Origin: an uncultured Spirochaetia bacterium | GTDB lineage: Bacteria > Spirochaetota > Spirochaetia > SZUA-6 > Bin103 | Direction: 5' to 3' | NCBI GenBank assembly: GCA_958296075.1 | Contig: CATQHW010000001.1 | Location: forward strand, 186,001-250,000 | DNA length: 64,000 nucleotides | Part shown: in pieces, positions 1 through 11,904 of the stretch | Layout of the letters: every line of letters starts with the position of its first letter | Numbering within the stretch: the stretch's first letter is position 1 | The notes under the pieces: model-generated | What the model saw: only the letters and a program-made list of their open reading frames with translations | What the model was told of the DNA's origin: nothing | Database searches by the model: none | Position numbers and translations under genes: made by a program

Positions 1-1204
1 CCGGCAGGCACCCGGACAGCTCGCGGCATGTTCTCCTGATGATCGGCACGCCGTCGCCGCGGGTATCCATCAGCCGCGTGCGCCCGACTCCGGACGGCGC
101 CGCGCACCGCGCCAGCAGGGACACGATCAACTCGTTCCGGTTCGCTTGGCGCAGGTGCAGGCTGTCCGGCGTGAGGGTATTGGCCAGCGCGCCGGGGACG
201 TAGAGCTCCAGACGATCGCCGAACAGGTGCAGACGCACGCGCGCGCCGGCGATCGAATAGTCGCGATGCGCCACCGCATTCACGATGGCCTCGAAAACGG
301 CCCGCTCGCTGAACTGGGGACGTTCCGAACGAGCCGGGTCCTTGGTCGCGCGGATCAGCATGTTGCGCCGCACGAAGTGCAACGCTTCCGCGATCTGCTC
401 GTCCAGCGGCCCACCTAGGTCGCGGGCGTCGGTCTGGTAGTCGGCGTCGGTCCGCTCGCCGGCATAGCTGACCGCCTGAACGTAGGCGTGGGGCAGCCAT
501 CGCTGCGGTTCCGTCGTGCACAGGAGCACGCTGGCAAGCGTCAGTCGCGCGCGGCCGTCCGCGTCCTCGGCGACGATGCGGAGCTTGCGCAACGTGTCTC
601 CGGCAGCGCCGGTCGAATCGTCGCGCGGAGTTTCCGCAGGCTCATCGGCAACGTCTCCGCGCATAAACCGCCAAGTAAGCGAATAGTGCAGGTCCGCCGG
701 AGTAGTGGCCGGCACGATAGACTCATCGAAGCGGATGACTCGGCTCTGGCTGCGCTCCTGGAACAGCCGCGCGAGGACCTCCGGCGCCAGTTCCCGTTTG
801 GAGCTGCCGATTCTGCGAAAGTAGCCGCCCGGGCTCTTGTGCACGAACAAGCTGCGTTCGACGTCGACGCGCAGCACGGCGCCGGTCCGGCCCTCGGCGG
901 TCGCCAACTCCTGCTTGCGGATGTCGGCATCGAGCGAGGGTTGCACCGAGTCGTTGCAGATTTGGCGAACCCAGGTCTCCACGACATCGAGGTCGTCAAG
1001 CGGGATGCCCTGCGCGCAGTGCGTCTTGTCGTCCACCCCGATGATCAGGGTGCCGCCGCGGCTGTTGGCAAACGCCGCCAGTTCATCGGCCAGCGCGCGC
1101 CGGTCCGGGGCGCGGACTCTGCCGCCCGTGACCAGAACGCTCTTGAACTCCAGCCGCCCATCCTCGCCCAGCCGGATGCGCCGCATCAGATCGCGGTCGG
1201 ACAT
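1..1204 (-). CDS. AlbA_2 (Schlafen-like) domain putative ATP-binding/transcriptional regulator, C-terminus beyond left edge
   Basis: My minus-strand reading from ATG at 1204: MSDRDLMRRIRLGEDGRLEFKSVLVTGG...ELAAFANSRGGTLIIGVDD...FEAIVNAVAHRDYSIAGARVRLHLFGDRLELYVPG. LEFK...AFANSRGGTLIIGV and NAVAHRDY are typical of the family. The frame stays open to the window edge. Confidence 0.85.
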   Translation of the reverse strand, partial: MSDRDLMRRIRLGEDGRLEFKSVLVTGGRVRAPDRRALADELAAFANSRGGTLIIGVDDKTHCAQGIPLDDLDVVETWVRQICNDSVQPSLDADIRKQELATAEGRTGAVLRVDVERSLFVHKSPGGYFRRIGSSKRELAPEVLARLFQERSQSRVIRFDESIVPATTPADLHYSLTWRFMRGDVADEPAETPRDDSTGAAGDTLRKLRIVAEDADGRARLTLASVLLCTTEPQRWLPHAYVQAVSYAGERTDADYQTDARDLGGPLDEQIAEALHFVRRNMLIRATKDPARSERPQFSERAVFEAIVNAVAHRDYSIAGARVRLHLFGDRLELYVPGALANTLTPDSLHLRQANRNELIVSLLARCAAPSGVGRTRLMDTRGDGVPIIRRTCRELSGCLP

Positions 1205-1216
1205 CGTGATCGAATG

Positions 1217-3007
1217 CTACGGGATCACGGGGACATGCGCGAAGCGGGCGACGTCGACCAGGCCGAGGTCGGAGATACGCAACTCGGGAATGACCACCAG
1301 GGCGAGCAGGCTGAGCTGCATGTAGCCGTTGTTGAGCGCGCAGCCGCATTCCCGCAACGCCTCCATCACCCGCGCCGACTTCCGCGCCACGACCTCGGCC
1401 GGCTCGTCGGACATCAACCCGCCGATCGGCAACTCGACCAGCGCGATCACCCGGCCCTCGCGGACCACGACCACGCCGCCGCCGGCGCGGACCAGCGCGT
1501 TCGCCGCCTGCGCCATATGCTCCGCGCAGGTCCCGGTCACCAGCAGGTGGTGGCTGTCGTGCGCAACCGTGGTCGCAACCCCGCAGGCGGCGTCGAACCC
1601 GAAGCCCTGGACGAAGCCGTTGACGACCCTGCCGGTGCCGTGATGGCGCTCCACCAGGGCCAGCGGCAGCACGTCCCTGGCCGGGTCGGGCCGCACCCTG
1701 CCGCCGCTCGCCTGCAGGGTCGCGGTCAGGCGGCGGGTCGCGGCGTGATTCTCGATGACGCCGATGACGTTGACCGCCACCGGGCCGTCGCGCTCGCCGG
1801 CGTCGACCGCGAAGTCCCGCGCGGCCAGCGGCCGCGGCACCCGCACCGAGCGGCGGTAACGGTCCTCGTGCGGCCAGGGCGGCAGGTCGAGCAGCAGCCT
1901 CCCCTCCTCCGCCGCCACCTCGCCGCCGGCGATCACCAGCCCGGCGGCGAAGTCTTCCAGGCTCTCCGCCAGTACCACGTCGGCGTAGCGCCCCGGCGCC
2001 AGGCAGCCCAGATCGCGGTCGACGCCGAAGTGCGCGGCGGTATTGATCGTCGCCATCTGCAGGGCGATCAGCGGGTCGAGGCCGAGACCGACCGCGTGGC
2101 GGATCACCCGGTCCACGTGCCCCTCGGCGACCAGCGTGCCGGCGTGCGCGTCGTCCGTGCACAGGATGAACTGGCGCGGGTCGAGCCCCCGCTCCGTGAT
2201 CGCCGTGATCTGCGCCGCCACGTCGTACCAGGCCGAACCCAACCGGAGCATCGGGCGCATGCCGCGCCGCGCGCGCTCGACGGCGTCGACCTCACGCGTG
2301 TTCTCGTGATCGTCCGCCGGACCGCCGGCGAGGTAGGCATGAAACGGCCGGCCCAGCTCCGGGCTCGCGTAATGACCTCCCACCGTCTTGCCGGCGCGCA
2401 TCGTCGCGGCGATCTCGGCGTGCATCTGCGCGTCGCCGGCGATCACGCCGGGAACGTTCATCATCTCGCCCAGACCGACGATCCCGGGCCAGGTCATGGC
2501 CTCCTGCACGTCCTGCGGCGTGACGCGGGCGCCGGGCGTCTCCAGACCCGGAGCCGACGGCACGCAGGACGGCATCTGTACGAAGACGTTGATCGGCATG
2601 GCCGCCGCCTCGGCCGTCATCATGCGCACGCCGTCGAGCCCGAAGACATTGGCGATCTCGTGCGGGTCGGCGAAGATCGCCGTGGTGCCGTGCGGCAGCA
2701 CCGCGCGCACGTACTCGGTGATCGTGCACATGCTGCTCTCGACGTGCAGGTGGCCGTCGGTCAGCCCCGGCGCCAGGAACCGGCCCTCGGCCTCGATCAC
2801 CCGCGTGCGGTCGCCGGTGCAGTAGCCGGCATCCTCCACGATGCAGGCTATGCGGCCCCGGCGGACGGCGATGTCGATCCCCGGCACCACCTCGCGGGTC
2901 AGCACGTTGACCCACCGCCCGCCGCGGATCACCAAGTCGGCGGCCGCCCGGCCGGCAGCGACCTCCACCAGCTCCGCGGCCACCGCGTGCCACGGTTCAC
3001 GTTTCAC
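1217..3007 (-). CDS. ade: adenine deaminase
   Basis: LAPGLTDGHLHVESSMCTITEYVRAVLPHGTTAIFADPHEIANVFG, GHYASPELGRPFHAYLAGG, CTDDAHAGTLVAEGHVDRVIRHAV; GTG start proposed at 3007 (VKREPWHAV). Contained in the longer 1217..3787 ORF. Confidence 0.92.
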   Translation of the reverse strand: MKREPWHAVAAELVEVAAGRAAADLVIRGGRWVNVLTREVVPGIDIAVRRGRIACIVEDAGYCTGDRTRVIEAEGRFLAPGLTDGHLHVESSMCTITEYVRAVLPHGTTAIFADPHEIANVFGLDGVRMMTAEAAAMPINVFVQMPSCVPSAPGLETPGARVTPQDVQEAMTWPGIVGLGEMMNVPGVIAGDAQMHAEIAATMRAGKTVGGHYASPELGRPFHAYLAGGPADDHENTREVDAVERARRGMRPMLRLGSAWYDVAAQITAITERGLDPRQFILCTDDAHAGTLVAEGHVDRVIRHAVGLGLDPLIALQMATINTAAHFGVDRDLGCLAPGRYADVVLAESLEDFAAGLVIAGGEVAAEEGRLLLDLPPWPHEDRYRRSVRVPRPLAARDFAVDAGERDGPVAVNVIGVIENHAATRRLTATLQASGGRVRPDPARDVLPLALVERHHGTGRVVNGFVQGFGFDAACGVATTVAHDSHHLLVTGTCAEHMAQAANALVRAGGGVVVVREGRVIALVELPIGGLMSDEPAEVVARKSARVMEALRECGCALNNGYMQLSLLALVVIPELRISDLGLVDVARFAHVPVIP

Positions 3008-3074
3008 GTCCAGGCTCCTGCTCCGTGGCCGCCGAGTCTGTCCGATACGCCGCCCGCGCGCCAATCCGGCCGGC

Positions 3075-4409
3075 TCACGGCGCCTGGGGCGGCCGCCTGA
3101 GCCACACCCGGTTGCCGGCGACGTAGGTAGCGCGCACGGCCCGGTCGTCGCCCAGGATTGCCAACGCAAACAGGACGTCCGCAATACCCTCCGACAGCTC
3201 GTGCCGGGCGGCCAGCACCGGCGTGGCGGTGGGGTCGAGCACCACCAGATCGGCCCACAGGCCCGGTTCCAGGGACCCGATCTGGTCGTCGAGGCCGAGC
3301 CGCCGGGCATTGCCGCGGGTGGCGAGGTGGAACAACTCGTGCGCGGCCGGCCGGTACCCGCGCAGCATCGCCACCTTGTACGCCTCGCCCATGGTCTGGA
3401 GCATCGAGTAGCTGGTACCGCCCCCGACGTCGGTCGCGATGCCGATGCCGACCGCATGATCCCCCTCCTTGAGGCGGCGGAGATCGAACAGGCCCGATCC
3501 CAGGAAGGTGTTCGAGGTCGGGCAGTGCACGACCGTCGCTCCGGCCGCCGACAGGCGCGCGCACGCGCGCGCCGACAGATGGACGCCGTGCGCGAACAGG
3601 CTGCGGGCGCCGACCAGACCGAAGCGGTCGTAGACGTCGGTGTAGTCGTGCGCCCACGGAAAGTCCCGCGCCACCAGCGCGATCTCCGGCTCGTTCTCCG
3701 CCAAGTGGGTGTGCACGTGGCAGTCGGGATACCGCGCGGCGAGTTCGCCGGCGGCGGCGAGCTGCGCCTCGCTCGAGGTGACCGCAAAGCGCACCGTGAT
3801 CGCGTAACGGAGCCGCCCGCGGCCGTGCCAGCGCTCGATCAGTGTCTCGCTGTCCCGTACGCCGGCGGCCGGGTCGTCGCGCAGCGCCGCCGGCGCGTTG
3901 CGGTCCATCATGGTCTTGCCGGCCATGATCGCCATCCTGCGCCGCTCCGCGGCCGCGAACAGCGCCTCGGCCGCGCCGCGATGGACGGTGGAGAAGACCG
4001 CGGCGGCGGTCGTACCGTGCTGCACCAGCCGATCCAGGAAGACGTCGGCCGCCGCGCGCGCGTAGACGGCCGAGCCGTAGCGCTGCTCCTCGGGATAGGC
4101 GAACCGCCGCAGCCAGTCGAGCAGGTCCGTGCCCGGCGCGGCCAGCATGCGGTATTGCGGGAAGTGGACGTGGGCGTCGATGAAGCCCGGCAGCACCAGC
4201 GCAGTGCCATAGTCGTCGGCCGGCGCCGTGCGGAACCGATCGGGCAGGCCCGCGGCCGGCCCGCACCACGCGATCCGCCCGTCCGCGCCCAACGCGACCG
4301 CGCCGTCGGGATGGAACCGCACGGCGGACTGCGGCCCCACCAGTGTCGGGTCGTCGCGATAGCTCAACACGGCGCCGCGGACCACCCGCCCGGTGGCGCC
4401 GGCGCTCAC
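3075..4409 (-). CDS. guaD: guanine deaminase
   Basis: LPGFIDAHVHFPQYRMLAAPGTDLLDWLRRFAYPEE, HTHLAENEPEI, HCPTSNTFLGSGLFDL, IATDVGGGTSYSML; GTG start overlapping the uraD stop. Confidence 0.93.
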   Translation of the reverse strand: MSAGATGRVVRGAVLSYRDDPTLVGPQSAVRFHPDGAVALGADGRIAWCGPAAGLPDRFRTAPADDYGTALVLPGFIDAHVHFPQYRMLAAPGTDLLDWLRRFAYPEEQRYGSAVYARAAADVFLDRLVQHGTTAAAVFSTVHRGAAEALFAAAERRRMAIMAGKTMMDRNAPAALRDDPAAGVRDSETLIERWHGRGRLRYAITVRFAVTSSEAQLAAAGELAARYPDCHVHTHLAENEPEIALVARDFPWAHDYTDVYDRFGLVGARSLFAHGVHLSARACARLSAAGATVVHCPTSNTFLGSGLFDLRRLKEGDHAVGIGIATDVGGGTSYSMLQTMGEAYKVAMLRGYRPAAHELFHLATRGNARRLGLDDQIGSLEPGLWADLVVLDPTATPVLAARHELSEGIADVLFALAILGDDRAVRATYVAGNRVWLRRPPQAP

Positions 4410-4945
4410 GGTGCGACCCGGTCTTCGATGCGGTACCGGAGGATGCGCTCCACATTGGCCAGCGCCGCGCCGCGCTCGACCGCTACGCCGTTGCCGACCC
4501 GCTCCTCGAAGGCGGTCAGAATCATCTCCTTGTTCGCGCCCTTCACCGCGAAGATGAACGGAAAGCCGAAGCGGGCGCGGTACCGGGCGTTCAGCTCCCC
4601 GAAGCGGGCGAACTCCTCCGGCGTCAGCCGATCCAGGCCGGCGCCGGTCTGCTCCCGTCGCGACTCGGTGGCGATCTCGTCCGCGCCGGAGCCGCCGGCG
4701 ACCGCGGCCCGGTCCGCCAAGTCGGGATGGGCGCGCAGCAGGGCAAGCTGCGCTTCCGGCGGCGCTTCGCGCACGGCGGCGGCGAACGCGGCGATCATCT
4801 CCGGGCGGCTCGCGAACGGGCGCGCGCTCGCCGCGCGCTCGGCCACCCACGGCGAGCGCTCCGCCACGTCGCCAAAGCGGGCGGCGAACGCCGCGGCGTC
4901 AAGAGCGTTGACCGCGGCAAGGGTCAACGGCGGGAGGGTTGGCAT
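4406..4945 (-). CDS. uraD: OHCU decarboxylase
   Basis: LRAHPDLADRAAVAGGSGADEIATESRREQTGAGLDRLTPEEFARFGELNARYRARFGFPFIFAVKG is typical of the family. Confidence 0.88.
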   Translation of the reverse strand: MPTLPPLTLAAVNALDAAAFAARFGDVAERSPWVAERAASARPFASRPEMIAAFAAAVREAPPEAQLALLRAHPDLADRAAVAGGSGADEIATESRREQTGAGLDRLTPEEFARFGELNARYRARFGFPFIFAVKGANKEMILTAFEERVGNGVAVERGAALANVERILRYRIEDRVAP

Positions 4946-5020
4946 CAGGCGGTTCGGGCTCGGGTGGCGGCGCTCGGACACGCCGCCGCCGAGCCACAGA
5001 TGATGACACGCTACCGGGCG

Positions 5021-6079
5021 TTACTCCGGCAGCTTGTCGTCGACGCCCTGCACGTACCAGTCCATGCTCAACAGCGCGCCGTCGTCGAGCACCTCGCCCG
5101 CGCCGATCACCATGTCGCCGTCCTGGTTGTAGATCGGCCCCGTGAACGGGTGCAGCTCGCCGGAAGCGATCTTCGCCTCCGTCGCCATGGCCATCGCCGC
5201 CACGTCATCCGGCATGTTGGTGTAGTCCGCCATTACGACCATGCCCGGACCGATGCCGTCCCAGGTGTCCATCGACTCCCAAGTGCCGTCGAGCACCGCT
5301 TGGGTGCGGGCGATGTAGTACGGACCCCAATCGTCGATCACCGCGGTGAGCTGGGCGTTCGGGGCGAACGCTATCATGTCGGATGCCTGCCCGAAGCCGA
5401 TCGCGCCCTGCTCCTCGGCGATCTGCAGGGGAGCGGTCGAGTCGGTGTGCTGCACCATGATGTCCGCTCCCTGCCCGATCAGCACCTTGGCCGCGTCCGC
5501 CTCCTTGCCGGGATCGAACCACGAGTTGACCCAGATGAGCTTGACCTTGAAGTCGGGATCGATCGACTGCGCGCCGAGCATGAACGAGTTGATGCCGCGC
5601 ACCACCTCCGGAATCGGGAACGACACGATGTAGCCGGCGATGCCGCTCTCCGACATGCGGGCGGCGATCTGACCGATGACGTAGCGCCCCTCGTAGAACC
5701 GGCCCGAGTAGGTCGAGACGTTGTCGGCGCGCTTGTAACCGGTCGCGTGCTCGAACTTCACGTCCGGGAACCGCTCGGCCACCTTGATGGTCGTATCCAT
5801 GTAGCCGAACGAGGTCGTGAAGATCAGGCCGGCGCCCTCGCGGGCAAGGCGCGTGATGGCGCGCTCCGCGTCCGCCCCTTCGGGGACGTTCTCGACATAG
5901 AGAATCTCGACGCGGTCGCCGAACTGCTCCTCGATGTCCAGACGGCCTTGGTCGTGCTGGTAGGTCCAGCCGTGATCGCCGATCGGGCCGACGTAGATGA
6001 AGCCGACCTTCAGCTTGTCCTGGGCGAATGCGACCGCAGGCAGCGCCAGCGCCAGCGCGATCACCAACAATCTCCTCAT
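5021..6079 (-). CDS. BMP family (PnrA-like) ABC transporter substrate-binding protein
   Basis: Signal peptide MRRLLVIALALALPAVAFA then DKLKVGFIYVGPIGDHGWTYQHDQGR; sits directly before two permeases and an ATPase. Confidence 0.9.
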   Translation of the reverse strand: MRRLLVIALALALPAVAFAQDKLKVGFIYVGPIGDHGWTYQHDQGRLDIEEQFGDRVEILYVENVPEGADAERAITRLAREGAGLIFTTSFGYMDTTIKVAERFPDVKFEHATGYKRADNVSTYSGRFYEGRYVIGQIAARMSESGIAGYIVSFPIPEVVRGINSFMLGAQSIDPDFKVKLIWVNSWFDPGKEADAAKVLIGQGADIMVQHTDSTAPLQIAEEQGAIGFGQASDMIAFAPNAQLTAVIDDWGPYYIARTQAVLDGTWESMDTWDGIGPGMVVMADYTNMPDDVAAMAMATEAKIASGELHPFTGPIYNQDGDMVIGAGEVLDDGALLSMDWYVQGVDDKLPE

Positions 6080-6149
6080 TGAGTGCTCCTTTCGGGGGCG
6101 TGTCGCCCTCCTTCCGAACGATAATGACGGGTTGCCACTCGCGCGGACG

Positions 6150-7070
6150 CTATCGTTCCGGCACGAACGGCTGCCCAATGCAAGCAGGGGTGTTCGCCTT
6201 CGTCAAGAAACGGTTGCCGGAGATCAGCACCAGCGCCGCGATGGTGGCCAGATATGGCAGCGACGACAGGAGTTGCGGCGCGACGGCGATCCCCACTCCC
6301 TGCGCGTACAGGCCGACGATCCACACGGTGCCGAACAGGTAGGCGCCGATCACGACCCGCCGGGGCGCCCAGGTCGAGAAGACCACCAGCGCCAGCGCGA
6401 TCCAGCCGCGGCCGGCGGTCATGTTCTCGATCCATTGCGGGGTGTAGACCAGGGAGAGGTAGCCGCCGGCCAGCCCCGCGCAGGCGCCACCGAAGGCGAT
6501 ACAGGCGTAGCGCACGGCGATCACCGGGTAGCCCAGCGCGTGGGCGGAGTGATGGTTGCTGCCGGTGGCGCGGATCACCAGTCCGATGCGCGTACGCGCC
6601 AGCGTCCAGGCGACCAGCGCGGTGACGGCGACCGAACCGTAGACCAGCGGGTCCTGGCCGAACGCCACCGGCCCCAGGAACGGGATGTCGGTGAGGACCG
6701 GGATGCGGACCGCCCGCAGCTTCACGCCGGGGAATCCCGTGAAATTCTCGCCGATCAGCCCGGCAAGGCCGAGCCCGAACAGGGTGAGCGCCAGCCCGGT
6801 GGCGACCTGGTTGGTCACCAGCGTCTGCGTCAGGTACGCGAACAGGAGCGCGATCCCGATGCCGGTCACCACCGACACGGCCACGCCGGCGGCCGCCGAT
6901 CCGACGGTGTAAGCCGCCGCGAAGCCGCTCACGGCGCCCATGATCATCATCCCCTCCACCCCCAGGTTGAGCACGCCTGCGCGTTCGACCACCAGCTCGC
7001 CGATGGCGGCCAGCAGCAGCGGCGTCGACGCGGTGATGATGGTGAGGAGGACCGCCTCCAGCGCGTTCAC
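6150..7070 (-). CDS. nucleoside/simple-sugar-type ABC transporter permease
   Basis: ATPLLLAAIGELVVERAGVLNLGVEGMMIMGAVSGFAAAY, typical of YufQ/NupQ-like permeases. Confidence 0.9.
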   Translation of the reverse strand: MNALEAVLLTIITASTPLLLAAIGELVVERAGVLNLGVEGMMIMGAVSGFAAAYTVGSAAAGVAVSVVTGIGIALLFAYLTQTLVTNQVATGLALTLFGLGLAGLIGENFTGFPGVKLRAVRIPVLTDIPFLGPVAFGQDPLVYGSVAVTALVAWTLARTRIGLVIRATGSNHHSAHALGYPVIAVRYACIAFGGACAGLAGGYLSLVYTPQWIENMTAGRGWIALALVVFSTWAPRRVVIGAYLFGTVWIVGLYAQGVGIAVAPQLLSSLPYLATIAALVLISGNRFLTKANTPACIGQPFVPER

Positions 7071-8116
7071 GGCCGCGTCTCCCGCGCCGCGCCGGCGTCA
7101 GGGACGAGGCGCAGCCGCAGCCGGTACCGGATCAGCGTGTCGCAGGCCAGGATGAAGAACAGCAGCGTGCCCTGAAACACCCGCGCCGTCTTGTCGGAAA
7201 GCCCCAGCGATATCTGCGCGCCCTCGCCGCCGAGATAGCTGATCGCCAGGATGATGCCGGCGAGCAGCACCCCGATCGGGTTCAGGCGGCCCAGGAACGC
7301 CACGATGATCGCCGTGAAACCGTACCCCGGCGAGATCGACGGCTGCAGTTGGCGGATCGGCCCGGCGATCTCGCCGATGCCGGCCAGCCCCGCCAGGCCG
7401 CCGGAGAGCGCCAGGCAGAACCACACGGTGCGCGGCCGGGAGAAGCCGCCGAAGCCGCCGGCGCGCGGCGCGTCGCCGGACACCTGGATCTCGAAGCCCT
7501 TCAACGTGCGCGCCATGAACACGAACAGCACCAGCACCGCCAACAGCGCGAACGCTCCGCCCAGATGCACGCGGCTGTAGCCGAGCGTCGGCAGGAGCTG
7601 AAAGCCCTGCAACTCGACCGACTCCGGGAAGTTGAACCCCGCCGGATCGCGCCACCGACCGCGCACCAGCCAGTCCAGCAGGAACTGCGCTACGTAGACC
7701 AGCATCAGGCTGGTCAGGATCTCGTTCGCTCCGAAGCGATTGCGGAGCAGCGCCGGAATCGTCGCCCAGGCGGCGCCGCCGCAGACGCCGAGCGCCATCA
7801 TCAGCGGCAGCGCCAGCGGCGACGCCCACTGCGTCGCCAGCACGGGGATGGCCGCGCCGGCGATCGCCCCCGCTATGAGCTGCCCCTCGGCGCCGATGTT
7901 CCAGACGTTGGCGCGGAAGCAGACCGCCAGCCCGGCGCCGATCAGCACCAGCGGCGTCGCCTTGACGATCAACTCCTCGATCGACCAGAGCGTGGTCACC
8001 GGTTCGACGAAGTAGACGTACAGCGCCGGCAGCGGCGCCAGCCCGCGCGCGGCGAAGAGCACGCCGCCCACCACGCCGGTGAGCAGGATGGCCAGCACGG
8101 GCGAGACCGCGACCAT
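7067..8116 (-). CDS. nucleoside/simple-sugar-type ABC transporter permease
   Basis: VKATPLVLIGAGLAVCFRANVWNIGAEGQLIAGAIAGA; ATG at 8116, alternative TTG at 8158 overlapping the ATPase stop. Confidence 0.87.
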   Translation of the reverse strand: MVAVSPVLAILLTGVVGGVLFAARGLAPLPALYVYFVEPVTTLWSIEELIVKATPLVLIGAGLAVCFRANVWNIGAEGQLIAGAIAGAAIPVLATQWASPLALPLMMALGVCGGAAWATIPALLRNRFGANEILTSLMLVYVAQFLLDWLVRGRWRDPAGFNFPESVELQGFQLLPTLGYSRVHLGGAFALLAVLVLFVFMARTLKGFEIQVSGDAPRAGGFGGFSRPRTVWFCLALSGGLAGLAGIGEIAGPIRQLQPSISPGYGFTAIIVAFLGRLNPIGVLLAGIILAISYLGGEGAQISLGLSDKTARVFQGTLLFFILACDTLIRYRLRLRLVPDAGAARETRP

Positions 8117-8154
8117 GGCGCGGCTCGGACGCGGGCGCCTCTCGAGTTGCAGCG

Positions 8155-9711
<1,557 letters not shown>

Positions 9712-9802
9712 CGCAGCCGGGATTGTGACCAGGGCGCCGTTGCGCCACAACCGGCCGTTGCCGCCCGGCGGCCGTTATCGCGCTGCGAACGGAGTCAGTG
9801 CC

Positions 9803-10963
9803 TCAGCCTCCGGCCAGGATGAGCGACCGGAACCGCTCTTCGTCCCACTCAGCGCCCCAGCCGGGCAGATCGCCGGGGGCGATATGGCCGTCCTGCACCA
9901 CCGGCGCGTTCACCATACCCCACCGCTCGCCCTCCGTGCGCAAGGCGTCGGCGGCGTCGCTCATGTACTCGTAGTAGCTGGTGTTGTCGATGCAGCAACC
10001 GAGCGCGGCGTGGATGTGACCGTACAGCCCGCCGGCGGCGTTCAGCTCAACGGTGGTGTCGTACAGCTCCGCGAAGTGCGCCATCTTCAGGACCGGCGTC
10101 GTGCCGTGGCGGGCGTTGGCGCGCAGCAGGTCCGTGGCGCCGTGCATCAACCACTGCGTAGAGATGCCGATGTCGTGCATCAGCATCTCGGTGGCCATCA
10201 CCGGCATGTCGAGCGTGGCGCAGAGCTCCTGGTAGTGATGCATCTTCTGCTCGTGAAACGGCTCCTCCAGCCAGACGAAGTCGAGTTCCTCCATAACACG
10301 GCCGACCTCGATCGCCTCGCGCAGATCGTACGAGCAGACCGGGTCGTTGATCAGCGCGAAGTCGGCTCCGACTATCGCGCGCACCTCCGCGAACAGCGAG
10401 AGGTCGGCCTTGCCGCCCTTGTAGGTGTGGAACTTGTAGGCTTCGATCCCCATCGCCCGGGCGGCATCGATATGCCGCAGGTACCCGGCGCGGTCCATGT
10501 CGCCGCCGGTCAGATAGCAGGGAAGGCGCTCGCGCACGCGGCCGATCAGGGCATGCACGGGCAGACCGGCCGCCTTGCCGGCGATGTCCCAGAGGCAGTT
10601 GTCGAAGTCGCCGAACCAACCGGGTTTCTGGTATACCCAGCGGGTTCCTTTCTGGAACATCTGATAGAGCCGCTCGCGGTGCAGGGGATCTTCGCCCACC
10701 GCCATCGAACGCACCAAGTCGACCTGGTGCTCGTCCATGGTGGAGGACGTCACCCGGCCGGTGATACCCTGATCGGTGCGCACCTCCACGAAGCGCTCGC
10801 GCGGCTTCGACGGAGGCGTGACGATCGGCTCCCGCTCCGCGTTGACGCCCGCCCGGTACTGGATGCGCCGCAGGCCGGGCACCTGCACGAGCTGCGGAAC
10901 GCGCCTCGGCCCGCCGCCCTCCGGCAGCTCCAGCGTGATCAGCTTGACGTCGGTGATCTTCAT
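9803..10963 (-). CDS. enolase-superfamily (mandelate racemase/muconate lactonizing-like) enzyme
   Basis: MKITDVKLITLELPEGG; YKFHTYKGGKADLSLFAEVRAIVGADFALINDPVCSYDLREAIEVGRVMEELDFVWLEEPFHE. Confidence 0.82.
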   Translation of the reverse strand: MKITDVKLITLELPEGGGPRRVPQLVQVPGLRRIQYRAGVNAEREPIVTPPSKPRERFVEVRTDQGITGRVTSSTMDEHQVDLVRSMAVGEDPLHRERLYQMFQKGTRWVYQKPGWFGDFDNCLWDIAGKAAGLPVHALIGRVRERLPCYLTGGDMDRAGYLRHIDAARAMGIEAYKFHTYKGGKADLSLFAEVRAIVGADFALINDPVCSYDLREAIEVGRVMEELDFVWLEEPFHEQKMHHYQELCATLDMPVMATEMLMHDIGISTQWLMHGATDLLRANARHGTTPVLKMAHFAELYDTTVELNAAGGLYGHIHAALGCCIDNTSYYEYMSDAADALRTEGERWGMVNAPVVQDGHIAPGDLPGWGAEWDEERFRSLILAGG

Positions 10964-10977
10964 GGGGGATTTCGGCG

Positions 10978-11793
10978 CTACGACGGACCGAGCGGCGGCA
11001 TGCCGGGATGTGAGCCGCCGGCGTTCTTGGCGAGATTGCCGCCGTCGAGTGGGATGAGGGCGCCGGTCATGAACGACGATGCGTCCGAGGCGAGCAGGAC
11101 CGCCAGTCCCTTGATCTCGTCGGGCCGGCCCAGGCGGCCGATGGGCAGGCCGCGCAGGAAGTTGCTGCGCAGGACGGGATCGGCCTCCATCCGCTGGCGC
11201 AGGTCCCGGTTCTCGACCTGGGCGCAGACGATCGCGTTCACGCGGACGCCCAGCGGAGCCCACTCCGAACTGAGCTCACGGGTCATCTGCGCGACCGCCC
11301 CCATCGCCATGCTGTAGGCGACGTGATGGCGGCCAAGCGCGGTGAGGCCGGCGATGGAGACGATGCTCATGATGCTGCCCTTGCCGGCCTCGATCATACG
11401 CCGGCCGGCCTCCCGCGTGCAGTGATAGCGGCCGATCACGAGGTTCTGCATGGCGTGCCGGAGCTGCTCGGCGGTGAGCTGTGCGGGGTCGCCGGTGACC
11501 CCTTCCCCGGCCACGTTGCCCAGCACGTCGATCCGCCCGAACTCCCGGTCCAGCGTCCGGTAGAGCGCATCGATACGGTCCGGCTGCGCGATGTCGCACA
11601 CCACCGGAATCGCCCTGCGGCCGAGCGCTTCGATCGTCCCGGCCGTCGCCTCCATGCCCGCCGCGTCGATGTCGGCCAGCAACAGGTCGGCGCCGTACTC
11701 GGCGAAGCCGATCGCCATCGCGCGGCCCATCCCGCTGGCCGCCCCGGACACTACCGCGACCCGATCGGTCAGGTCGAACAGGTCGCCAGCCAT
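10978..11793 (-). CDS. SDR family oxidoreductase
   Basis: Rossmann motif VSGAASGMGRAMAIGFAEYGADLLLADID; SIVSIAGLTALGRHHVAYSMAMGAV; RVNAIVCAQVEN. Confidence 0.88.
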   Translation of the reverse strand: MAGDLFDLTDRVAVVSGAASGMGRAMAIGFAEYGADLLLADIDAAGMEATAGTIEALGRRAIPVVCDIAQPDRIDALYRTLDREFGRIDVLGNVAGEGVTGDPAQLTAEQLRHAMQNLVIGRYHCTREAGRRMIEAGKGSIMSIVSIAGLTALGRHHVAYSMAMGAVAQMTRELSSEWAPLGVRVNAIVCAQVENRDLRQRMEADPVLRSNFLRGLPIGRLGRPDEIKGLAVLLASDASSFMTGALIPLDGGNLAKNAGGSHPGMPPLGPS

Positions 11794-11904
11794 ATCGACG
11801 TCTCATCCGGCGTCGCGAAAGTGCGATCGGTCATGACGGCTCTGCGTTGACGGTGCGGCATCGGATGCGGGAACCTCGCGCGCGTTGGGGAGTCGGTCTT
11901 GGAC

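Noticed and set aside
488-3100. 870-aa plus-strand ORF
   Set aside because: Antisense to the AlbA_2 and adenine deaminase genes; long opposite-strand ORFs are a common by-product of high GC and this one shows no family motifs.
1217-3787. Single 856-aa minus-strand protein
   Set aside because: Only the portion from about 3007 down is adenine deaminase; the N-terminal extension is out-of-frame guaD sequence.
2841-5003. 720-aa plus-strand ORF and similar long ORFs (4343..6082, 8191..9822, 9701..11317, 33907..35865, 43184..44926, 59134..61371)
   Set aside because: All lie antisense to genes with clear catalytic motifs and have Arg/His/Gln/Ala-rich composition typical of shadow ORFs.
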